Below are positions 56,801 to 64,000 of a stretch of 64,000 nt of DNA, one piece after another. The stretch covers positions 1 to 64,000 of the forward strand of contig JAIYDP010000337.1 of NCBI GenBank assembly GCA_027487435.1, given 5' to 3'. Positions within the stretch are counted from its first letter, which is position 1; every line of letters begins with the position of its first letter. Source of the DNA: Verrucomicrobiaceae bacterium (GTDB taxonomy: Bacteria; Verrucomicrobiota; Verrucomicrobiia; Verrucomicrobiales; Akkermansiaceae). The position numbers and the translations under genes are program-made. The notes below the pieces were generated by a model that did not search any database, was not told where the DNA came from, and saw only the letters and a list, made by a program, of their open reading frames with translations.

Positions 56801-59800
56801 AGGTACAGGGAGTTTGGTCACAGGCTGAGCTTTCTCTTAATGGATTCAAGGAGCAGAAAGACGTGTATATTCTTGGGTCCATCGACGAAATTCAAGCGCA
56901 ACTTGACGACTCAATGGTCACGATGTCAACGATCACATCATCTCGCTTTGTGGCTGGTATCAAAGATGAGGTTGGCAAGATGGAGACCTCATTGATGGTG
57001 TTTTCTGAGACTCTGGACGAGTGGATGACTTGCCAACGAAATTGGATGTACCTTGAACCGATCTTCACTGCGCCAGATATCCAGCGTCAGCTTCCCGTTG
57101 AAGCTCGCAACTTCCTCGACGTTGACAAGGGTTGGAAGAACATCATGAAGAAGGCAAATGACAATCCTAACGCCTTGCGCTGCGGTACTCAGCCTGGCCT
57201 GCTTGACACGTTCAAGCAGTACAATGAAATCCTCGACAAGATTCAAAAGTCTTTGGAGGATTACCTCGAGACGAAGCGTATGGCTTTCCCGCGCTTCTAT
57301 TTCCTGTCGAACGACGAGCTGCTTGAGATCCTTGCTCAAACGAAGAACGCACAAGCGGTGCAGCCGCATATGATCAAGTGCTTCGATGCTATCAAGTCGC
57401 TCGACTTCGGAAATGATCCGAAGAGCACAGACATCTACGGCATGTCCTCTCTCGAAGCCGAGTACATCAATCTTGGGAAAAATCTGAAGGCTCGTGGCAA
57501 CGTGGAAAGCTGGCTCTCTGACGTTGAAAAAGCCATGGCCCGGTCCCTCAAGGGGCTGGCGAAGGTTGCTGTTGTTGACTACGAGAAGAGGCTTCGGCAC
57601 GAATGGGTAATGGACCATGCTGCTCAAATTATCATCATGGTTTCTCAAATCTATTGGGCTAAAGGGGTGACAGACGCTCTTCACCATGAGTCGCCAAAGC
57701 AAGCACTTGGAGAATACCTGGACATTGTTGTTGGCCAACTCAGTGCTATGTGCGCACTGGTGCGCGGTGAACTTACCTCACTCGAGAGGGCAAAGCTCGT
57801 TGCGCTGATCACTATCGACGTGCACGCTCGAGACATTGTCGAGATCATGGTCACGGAGAAAATTTACAAAGAGAAAGAGTTCGGCTGGCAGATGCGTCTA
57901 AGATACTACTGGATTGACGGCCCTGAAGGTGAGGATTGCGAGATTCGGCAAGTGCAAGCGAAGTTTTGGTATGGATATGAATACCTAGGAGCGTCTTCCC
58001 GCCTTGTCATTACACCGCTTACTGACCGCTGCTACATGTGCTGCACTGGCGCTCTGCATCTTTGCCTTGGCGCTGCACCTGCAGGCCCGGCAGGAACTGG
58101 CAAAACTGAGACGACAAAGGATCTTGCCAAGGCGTTGGGGCGACAATGTGTTGTCTTCAACTGCGGAGAGACGCTGGACTACAAGTTCATGGGCAAATTC
58201 TTCAAAGGACTCGCTCAGTGCGGTGCCTGGGCTTGTTTCGACGAGTTCAACCGCATTAACATTGAAGTGCTTTCTGTCGTCGCCCAACAAGTGCTGACCA
58301 TTCAAAATGCCCTTCGCGCCAAAGTCTCGAAGTTCGACTTCGAGGGCCGCGAGATTCGCTTGGTTCTGACTTTTGGAGTGTTTATCACCATGAATCCAGG
58401 TTACGCAGGGCGCACCGAGCTCCCTGATAACTTGAAAGCGTTGTTCCGACCAATGTCGATGATGATTCCTGACTATGCCCTCGTAGCTGAAGTGATGCTC
58501 TTCTCCGAAGGCTTCGAAGATGCAAAGAAGCTGAGCCGCAAGATGGTCAAGCTCTACAAGTTATCATCGGAGCAGCTCTCGCAGCAGGACCACTACGACT
58601 TTGGGATGCGCGCAGTCAAGTCTGTCCTTGTTATGGCAGGCACGTTGAAGCGAGCAAACCCCACTTTGTCAGAGGACATTGTTCTCATTCGGGCCCTCCG
58701 AGATTCGAATGTTCCTAAATTCCTGAAGGATGACGTCATCTTGTTTCAGGCTATTGTCTCCGATCTCTTCCCCGGTGTACACATCCCAGAGCACGATTAC
58801 GGCGAGATGAAGCTGGCAATTGAGGAGAGCTTCACGAATGCTGGCCTTCTCATCGTGCCTGACCAAGTTCTTAAAGTCATCCAACTGTATGAAACATTTT
58901 CCATCCGCTTCGGCGTCATGACTGTTGGCCCAACTGGTGGAGGGAAGACTGCGGTCGCTCATTCATTGAAGTCAGCCATGACTTTGTTGCGGACCAAGGG
59001 ATCTACAAACAAAGAGATGCAGACAGTGCATACATACACGCTTAACCCCAAGAGCATCAGCATGGGAGAGCTCTACGGTAACTTCAACTTGCTGACTAAC
59101 GAATGGACGGATGGTCTCGGTGCGTCCATTGTTCGCGAAGCTGTTGCAGACACGACGAATGATCGCAAGTGGATTGTGTTTGATGGTCCAGTTGATGCCG
59201 TTTGGATTGAGAACATGAATACGGTGCTGGACGACAACAGAACTCTCTGCCTTCCTAATGGTGAGCGTATCAAGCTCAACGGCGTCACAATGCGCATGCT
59301 CTTCGAAGTCGAGGACCTTTCCGTCGCTTCTCCAGCCACCGTCTCCCGCTGCGGCATGGTTTACGTCTCTCCTGAGGGACTTGGCTGGCGGCCGTACGTG
59401 GAGATGTGGATTGCAAAGCATATCCCTGAAGGATTCCCCGAGGACTTCAAAGTGAACTTATTGTCCATGTTCGATCAGAACGTAGACGCAGGATTCAAAT
59501 TCATTAGAAAAGAATGCCGTGAGGACATCCCGACTGTTGACATCAATTTGGTGTCCTCTTTGTGTAATTTGTTTCAGGCTGTTTGCTCCAAAGGTGGGGG
59601 CGTCGACTTTGCAATGCCTCCTGAGCAATTTGAAGAGCTTCTGAAGCGCATCTTTGCTTTTTGCTATGTCTGGTCAATTGGTGGCGCTGTTGATGCAAAC
59701 AGCAAGGAGAAATTCTCCGAGTTTGCTCGAGGGCAACTTGAGGCGCTTTGCCGTTTCCCTAACAGCGGTCTCGTGTATGATTACTACGTCAACATCGCGG

Positions 59801-62800
59801 AGCGAGATTTTTCATTATGGGACGCAATTGTGCCTGCATTCAAGTACAACAAGTCCATGCCTTTCTTCGAAATGCTGGTGCCCACAGTTGACACTGTTCG
59901 CTTCTCCTACATGCTCGCTACTCTCTTGGACGTGGAGCGGCCTTCTCTCTTTGTTGGCCAATCAGGTACGGGCAAGTCAGTTATTGTCGAAGACTGCCTT
60001 GTTCGCCTCCAGGATCAAAAAGGATGGGTCCCTTTTACGATTAACTTTTCCGCACAGACGTCGTCATTCCGGACCCAGGAAATGCTTGAACTTCGTCTTG
60101 AAAAGAAGAGAAAGGGCGTGTTTGGAGCGCCCTCTGGCAAAAAGCTTGTTTGCTTTGTCGATGACGTCAACATGCCCCAACGCGAGGTGTACGGGGCACA
60201 GCCTCCCGTCGAGCTCCTTCGCCAGGTGATTGATCGCAGCGAGTTCTTCAGAGAGACGGGGGGGGTGTACGACCGAAAGAAGCTGTTTTGGAAAGAAATA
60301 GTAGACCTGACACTCGTGTCTGCTTGCGGTCCCCCAGGAGGCGGGCGCAACCCCGTGACTGCACGGTTCTTCCGCCACTTCCACATGTTCAACATTGCCC
60401 CGCCCTCCGATTCCGTACTCAAAGTCATTTTCTCGTCTATTCTTGCTGGATTCCTCACTGATTTTCCTGCGGAGACTCGCAGCCTTGTCAAGAGTACAGT
60501 CGAAGCAAGCTGCGAGGTGTACTTCCGTATCTCCGCAGAGCTGCTCCCTACCCCAGCAAAATCTCATTACACGTTCAACCTTCGCGACCTTTCCAAGGTG
60601 TTTCAAGGCATTTTGTCCATCAAGCCGGCGAACATGCCGGATTCCCGCACATTTGTGCGACTTTGGATTCATGAATGCTGTCGTGTGTTCCAAGACCGCC
60701 TGATTTCCATGGAAGATAAGACCTGGTTCTCCCAGACGTTGCACTCTCTGCTTAAGTCCAAGTTCAGTCTTGAATGGGACTACAATGAGACGTTTGTGAA
60801 GAATCGCATTCTCTTTGGAGACTACCTGAAGATGGGCGTAACTGGAGATGATCGACTGTACGAGCAGATCGCTGAGCCGCAGAAGCTCTCGCGTCTTTTT
60901 GAGAACTACTTGGAGGAGTACAACTTGTCGAGGCCCAAGACGATGAACTTGGTATTTTTCATGGACTGCATCGAGCACGTCTCTCGCATTGCTCGCGTCA
61001 TTCGGACGCCCAGAGGCAATTGTATGTCTGTGGGAGTTGGTGGCTCTGGAAAGCAGTCACTTACTCGTCTGGCTGCATTCATGGCAGACTACAAGTGTGT
61101 TCAGATTGAACTTACTCGCGGATATGGGAGCAATGAGTTCCGCGAGGACATCAAGAAATTGTTCATGATCGCTGGAGTTGAGCGTGCACCCGTAGTGTTC
61201 TTGTTTACGGACACCCAGATCGTCAAGGAGTCGTTCCTTGAGGACATTAACAGCATCCTCAACGCTGGAGATGTCCCGAATTTGTTCCCTCAAGACGAAA
61301 AGGAGCGCATCATCGGCGATGTCCGTGGATACTGCCAGAAGATGAATCTTCCCATGACTCGCGACGCTGTTTACACGACCTTCATCAAGGGCGTGCGGGA
61401 CAACCTGCACATTGTGCTCTGTATGTCTCCCGTCGGTGATGCCTTCCGCAACCGCTGCCGCATGTTTCCCTCGCTGATCAACTGTTGCACGATTGATTGG
61501 TACACTGAGTGGCCAAGAGACGCCCTTCTCTCGGTGTCAGAGCGGTTCTTGGAGAGTCTTGAAATGGGAAAGCAAGACATTGTCAAGCCATCGCTGTCGG
61601 AGATGTGCGTTCGCATCCATCAGTCTGTTGAAGCTACATCGGAGAGGTTTTTCGCTGAACTACGGCGGCGCTTTTACACAACACCAAAGTCCTATCTTGA
61701 CTTGATCGATCTTTACCGTGGTGTGTTGGGAGAGAAGAGGAGAGAGCTAGAGCTTCAGCGCGAGCGCTTTGTCAATGGGTTGAACAAGTTGCACGAGACG
61801 AACGTCGTCGTTGAGCAAATGAAAAAGGAATTGAGCGACCTCCAGCCGATCCTCATAGAGAAGACAGCCTTCACAGAGAAGCTGCTGATTCAAGTAGCAA
61901 AGGACCAGGCAGATGCTGAAAAGGTCCGCGAGGTTGTTTCCGCCGAGACTGCCGCAGTTCAAGTGCAGACAGCTGAAGTACTTGAGATTCAAACGGACGC
62001 TCAGCGCGACCTTGATGAGGCGCTCCCAGCGCTTGACGCAGCAGTTACTGCTCTGAATTCTCTCACAAAAGGTGATATCACTGAAGTCAAGTCGTTTGCA
62101 AAGCCGCCAGCTCTCGTACAGACTGTGATGGAAGCAGTTTGTATTTTGTTGAGTGAGAAGCCAGACTGGGATACTGCGAAGAAAGTGCTTGGTGACCCCA
62201 ACTTCATGAAGAAGCTTATGGAGTATGACAAAGACAATATACCCGAGAAGATCCTGAAGCAGATGAAGAAGTACATTGAGAACCCAGATTTCACAGCGGA
62301 CTCTGTGGGAAAGGTCTCTCGAGCAGCGAAGGGCATGTGCATGTGGGCCAGAGCCATGGACGTGTACTCCAAAGTTGCAAAGGAAGTAGAACCGAAGCGC
62401 CAACGCCTTGCCGCTGCAAACCAGCAGCTTCAAGATGCGCAATCGAAACTTAAAGAGAAGCAGGATGCTCTGAACGAGGTCGAGTCTCGCGTCGCTGAAC
62501 TGCAGCGCCAGCTTCGACAAGCAGAGACGGATAAGAAGTCCCTCGCGGATCAGGCAGAGCTGTGCGAGAAGCGCCTGGTTCGTGCCGGAAAATTGACTTC
62601 AGCGCTTGGGGACGAAGCGATTCGTTGGGGTGAAACTGCAGAAGTAATTTCCAAAAACCTTGAGCGCTTGGTCGGGGACGTGTTTTTAGCGTCAGCTTGC
62701 GTCTCTTACTACGGCGCCTTCACGGGGCAGTACCGTGATGGGATGGTTGCCAGCTGGATTGAGCAATGCCAGGAGCTGGAGATTCCTGTCTCTCCAGATT

Positions 62801-64000
62801 TCAATCTTCGCGGGACTCTGTCCGATGCTGTTGTTGTAAGGGAGTGGATCATCGCAGGGCTGCCTACAGATTCTGTATCCATTGACAACGGCGTGCTGGT
62901 TGCGCGAGGAAAGCGATGGCCACTTATGATTGATCCCCAAGGGCAGGCCAACCGATGGATCAAGAACTTGCAAGAGAAGAACGGCCTTCGCATTGCCAAG
63001 TTAGGCGACGCCAATTACATGCGCACGCTGGAGAATGCAGTTCGACTCGGAAACGCTGTGCTCTTGGAAGATATTGGCGAGGTTTTGGATCCAGCCCTTG
63101 AACCTCTGCTTCAGAAGCAGCTCTTCAAGCAAGGCGGGCGCGTTCTCCTTCGTCTTGGAGACACAGATGTAGACTACGATCAAAACTTCCGGTTCTACAT
63201 GACCACGAAGCTGCCAAATCCCCATTACATGCCCGAAGTGTGCATCAAGACCACGATCATCAATTTCACGGTCACAAGCAAAGGCCTTGAGGACCAACTG
63301 CTTGGCGACGTCGTGCGGAAGGAGCGACCGGAGCTTGAGGAGCAGAAGGATCGATTGGTGGTGTCGATGGCGAACGACAAGAAGCAACTGAAAGAACTTG
63401 AGGACAAGGTTTTGAAGATGCTCGCAACGTCGGAAGGCAACATTCTTGACAATGAGCAGCTTGTAAACACGCTTCAACAGTCCAAGTTGACATCCGGGAT
63501 GATTTCAGAACGTGTGAAGGAGGCAGAGGAAACAGAAAAGCAAATCAACGTGGCGCGCGAAGGCTACCGCGTTGTGGCCACGCGAGGGTCTATCATTTAC
63601 TTTGTCGTTGCGGACCTCGCCCTGATTGACCCCATGTACCAGTACTCCCTCTCCTACTTCCAGTCTCTGTTCAACTACTGCATAGACGTCTCACAGAAGT
63701 CCTCTGTCCTTGAAGAGCGACTGAAGATCCTGATGTCCTTTATCACCGAGTTCATGTACACGAACGTTTGTCGTGGCCTGTTTGAAGAGCACAAGCTCAT
63801 TTTCTCCTTCCTCATCGTCACCTCCATCCTCCGAGATGCAAACGACATTTCTCCTGCAGAATGGAACTTTTTCCTCAGGGGAGGCCGAGGAGATCCCAAC
63901 CGCGCCAAGAACCCTGACCCAAACGTTTTTTCGACTGCAGTCTGGGAGATGTGCATTGCACTGCAGTATAGCGGCATTCCTGCATTCGAAGGCCTGTGTG
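53863..64000 (+). CDS. Axonemal single-headed inner-arm dynein heavy chain, DNAH6-like (3' end cut)
   Basis: Motor heavy chain, open without any intron from the ATG at 53863 to the window edge (3,379 codons plus one base). N-terminal Ser/Pro-rich tail MAPHPPPMMIGATGRDIDTS, then LRPYKLDEMTPLNPYHLEIV and FFTLSSFGVTHFQNGKPDFT, LEQWKREHYLFNALIKINVF, a block typical of the DNAH6/1/3/7/12 group. Linker: AFPRFYFLSNDELLEILAQT. P-loops: AAA1 GPAGTGKT (residue about 1408), AAA2 GPTGGGKT (about 1689), AAA3 GQSGTGKS (about 2032), AAA4 GVGGSGKQS (about 2391). The stalk coiled coil and tip span about 61.7-62.6 kb (KVLGDPNFMKKLMEYDKDNI), followed by AAA5 (WPLMIDPQGQANRWIKN). AAA6 and the C-terminal domain are beyond the window. 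The subclass call is moderate; the dynein call is certain. Confidence 0.92.
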   Translation, partial: MAPHPPPMMIGATGRDIDTSRDSPSPEHSLQPSVASNPLAAQLFMPSMISQPPRKVLVASGGHSIKPIHDSPGLRRSVDDFSKATVYSVPKRKKANDIVEEARTSVSSNPIARIPISSSFDDSKVRASLPARLPAGPVAAKLPPGIPASQRPANLDPALQEREARNPLRVLNKLRQSADNTEFVYLRPYKLDEMTPLNPYHLEIVPHSDVRSDDFFTLSSFGVTHFQNGKPDFTELEQWKREHYLFNALIKINVFRKYRLWKTFKVWRDQVRYNKISHCKRLLEKNLFTLNSTFQLSLLRIRALCAENAKARLYSFDPKTLYTLDAFVHAQIEQRKRVRSGMSSFWSDSIETVKRACIETMESLEERLFGSGQSSNELSNTRKTTTGGNTSPRAGKDASTASNFKYTVMASKRVEHRRLYHFLRLADYVIFNSLHVLVIESLSELLSRLQTALSTTDQALFLTEILVDRTNLVFEPSCERFESELEHIAHGFIDTVSSSVRLLNHDILKPYTELYDAESDVGDRESGSPVTEIVMSDDFYQALLHKLKEVMSSTFVSAEAYKNSFLQFRDIVVENSTLDFDVIRQQAENNQIPLDKLRDDMVSFRQQSESIVSLPDSKDVGVLRIDTTKLKAVFSPSPVECLDEMQTLIPEFAAKKQKALLEEVNAANAKLSKPPATVGDFVDFLSFVASVIERKEELQIQFEDITSLYSMMEEQHVKIPELDKASFQMLVPDFQQMKTNLDLAEAAREENIAKWNAQLEVEIKEFNERVNKLKVLSQDETILTDTEFMEPVLQLVSDLKEQCHALEQEAADVASYQVVFGVLVTKFPVLETVAGDIVLKSSMWESQRDIGVVSQQWADSTLDQLDVPAMEAQVQKWYKTAMRCERELPINKVSPKLKSTVQVYKDTIPVCADLKNKALKQRHWDKIEAVLGKKIDRDPDSPPLTLQTLLDLNVMTHKDSISQISTEATQELALEELLQKVQGVWSQAELSLNGFKEQKDVYILGSIDEIQAQLDDSMVTMSTITSSRFVAGIKDEVGKMETSLMVFSETLDEWMTCQRNWMYLEPIFTAPDIQRQLPVEARNFLDVDKGWKNIMKKANDNPNALRCGTQPGLLDTFKQYNEILDKIQKSLEDYLETKRMAFPRFYFLSNDELLEILAQTKNAQAVQPHMIKCFDAIKSLDFGNDPKSTDIYGMSSLEAEYINLGKNLKARGNVESWLSDVEKAMARSLKGLAKVAVVDYEKRLRHEWVMDHAAQIIIMVSQIYWAKGVTDALHHESPKQALGEYLDIVVGQLSAMCALVRGELTSLERAKLVALITIDVHARDIVEIMVTEKIYKEKEFGWQMRLRYYWIDGPEGEDCEIRQVQAKFWYGYEYLGASSRLVITPLTDRCYMCCTGALHLCLGAAPAGPAGTGKTETTKDLAKALGRQCVVFNCGETLDYKFMGKFFKGLAQCGAWACFDEFNRINIEVLSVVAQQVLTIQNALRAKVSKFDFEGREIRLVLTFGVFITMNPGYAGRTELPDNLKALFRPMSMMIPDYALVAEVMLFSEGFEDAKKLSRKMVKLYKLSSEQLSQQDHYDFGMRAVKSVLVMAGTLKRANPTLSEDIVLIRALRDSNVPKFLKDDVILFQAIVSDLFPGVHIPEHDYGEMKLAIEESFTNAGLLIVPDQVLKVIQLYETFSIRFGVMTVGPTGGGKTAVAHSLKSAMTLLRTKGSTNKEMQTVHTYTLNPKSISMGELYGNFNLLTNEWTDGLGASIVREAVADTTNDRKWIVFDGPVDAVWIENMNTVLDDNRTLCLPNGERIKLNGVTMRMLFEVEDLSVASPATVSRCGMVYVSPEGLGWRPYVEMWIAKHIPEGFPEDFKVNLLSMFDQNVDAGFKFIRKECREDIPTVDINLVSSLCNLFQAVCSKGGGVDFAMPPEQFEELLKRIFAFCYVWSIGGAVDANSKEKFSEFARGQLEALCRFPNSGLVYDYYVNIAERDFSLWDAIVPAFKYNKSMPFFEMLVPTVDTVRFSYMLATLLDVERPSLFVGQSGTGKSVIVEDCLVRLQDQKGWVPFTINFSAQTSSFRTQEMLELRLEKKRKGVFGAPSGKKLVCFVDDVNMPQREVYGAQPPVELLRQVIDRSEFFRETGGVYDRKKLFWKEIVDLTLVSACGPPGGGRNPVTARFFRHFHMFNIAPPSDSVLKVIFSSILAGFLTDFPAETRSLVKSTVEASCEVYFRISAELLPTPAKSHYTFNLRDLSKVFQGILSIKPANMPDSRTFVRLWIHECCRVFQDRLISMEDKTWFSQTLHSLLKSKFSLEWDYNETFVKNRILFGDYLKMGVTGDDRLYEQIAEPQKLSRLFENYLEEYNLSRPKTMNLVFFMDCIEHVSRIARVIRTPRGNCMSVGVGGSGKQSLTRLAAFMADYKCVQIELTRGYGSNEFREDIKKLFMIAGVERAPVVFLFTDTQIVKESFLEDINSILNAGDVPNLFPQDEKERIIGDVRGYCQKMNLPMTRDAVYTTFIKGVRDNLHIVLCMSPVGDAFRNRCRMFPSLINCCTIDWYTEWPRDALLSVSERFLESLEMGKQDIVKPSLSEMCVRIHQSVEATSERFFAELRRRFYTTPKSYLDLIDLYRGVLGEKRRELELQRERFVNGLNKLHETNVVVEQMKKELSDLQPILIEKTAFTEKLLIQVAKDQADAEKVREVVSAETAAVQVQTAEVLEIQTDAQRDLDEALPALDAAVTALNSLTKGDITEVKSFAKPPALVQTVMEAVCILLSEKPDWDTAKKVLGDPNFMKKLMEYDKDNIPEKILKQMKKYIENPDFTADSVGKVSRAAKGMCMWARAMDVYSKVAKEVEPKRQRLAAANQQLQDAQSKLKEKQDALNEVESRVAELQRQLRQAETDKKSLADQAELCEKRLVRAGKLTSALGDEAIRWGETAEVISKNLERLVGDVFLASACVSYYGAFTGQYRDGMVASWIEQCQELEIPVSPDFNLRGTLSDAVVVREWIIAGLPTDSVSIDNGVLVARGKRWPLMIDPQGQANRWIKNLQEKNGLRIAKLGDANYMRTLENAVRLGNAVLLEDIGEVLDPALEPLLQKQLFKQGGRVLLRLGDTDVDYDQNFRFYMTTKLPNPHYMPEVCIKTTIINFTVTSKGLEDQLLGDVVRKERPELEEQKDRLVVSMANDKKQLKELEDKVLKMLATSEGNILDNEQLVNTLQQSKLTSGMISERVKEAEETEKQINVAREGYRVVATRGSIIYFVVADLALIDPMYQYSLSYFQSLFNYCIDVSQKSSVLEERLKILMSFITEFMYTNVCRGLFEEHKLIFSFLIVTSILRDANDISPAEWNFFLRGGRGDPNRAKNPDPNVFSTAVWEMCIALQYSGIPAFEGLC

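Noticed and set aside
1-64000. Blastocystis as the source, because of introns of about 30 nt
   Set aside because: Axonemal dyneins are not expected in the non-flagellated Blastocystis, and its polyadenylation-made stop codons are not needed here. Lineage left open.
1-64000. tRNA, rRNA, CRISPR, insertion sequences
   Set aside because: No cloverleaf with a convincing B-box, no rRNA core sequence, no spaced direct-repeat array and no transposase motif was seen.

Overview
This 64 kb window comes from the nuclear genome of a compact, flagellated, single-celled eukaryote. It has spliceosomal genes on both strands, standard stop codons (TAA, TAG and TGA all end genes), axonemal dynein heavy chains, nucleoporins, SR/FIP1 RNA-processing factors, Elongator and a proteasome chaperone. 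No operons, plasmid or phage genes, CRISPR array, rRNA or tRNA genes were seen. The lineage cannot be assigned from the sequence alone. Introns are very short: the ones I could place confidently are about 29-50 nt, most 32-38 nt, with GT..AG ends and often a CTAAC/CTAAT/CTGAC-like branch site close to the acceptor. Intergenic gaps are often 0-200 bp.

Layout: 1-690 unassigned; 691-2426 MFS (oxalate/formate-type) transporter; 2731-5212 (-) TM2-like domain fused to an ABC half-transporter with degenerate ATPase motifs; 5250-6195 CutC; 6216-8351 (-) TM9/nonaspanin; 8533-9135 SR splicing factor; 9157-10390 (-) ELP4; 10587-12224 homogentisate 1,2-dioxygenase; 12273-12707 (-) SAP18; 12745-26818 (-) DNAH2-type inner-arm dynein heavy chain; 26908-28074 SEH1; 28157-29056 (-) TALE homeodomain protein; 29149-30238 (-) FIP1; 30276-30542 LYRM2-like; 30543-32301 (-) PSMD5; 32421-36535 (-) large GC-rich coiled-coil protein; 36765-38757 NUP160-like propeller; 38732-40657 (-) PDK1; 40857-41680 unknown; 41819-42361 RPS19; 42422-43824 (-) type I membrane protein; 44168-46098 (-) BPI/LBP family; 46140-49640 DUF4215/cadherin-like type I membrane protein; 49652-52948 RCC1-GRAM-cNMP protein; about 52978-53735 unknown; 53863-64000 second axonemal dynein heavy chain, DNAH6-like, cut by the window end.

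Themes: two axonemal inner-arm dyneins (and possibly the coiled-coil protein) point to a motile flagellum. SEH1 and the NUP160-like protein belong to the same nuclear-pore Y complex. SR protein and FIP1 serve splicing and 3' end formation. Positions 42.4-49.6 kb hold three consecutive secretory or surface proteins. The most interesting items are the TM2-ABC pseudo-transporter, the RCC1-GRAM-cNMP fusion, the convergent LYRM2/PSMD5 genes whose stop codons abut as TGATCA, a 26-bp antisense CDS overlap, and motifs shared between divergent promoters. Exon models were built by eye from frame, GT-AG and family alignment, so internal boundaries are approximate.
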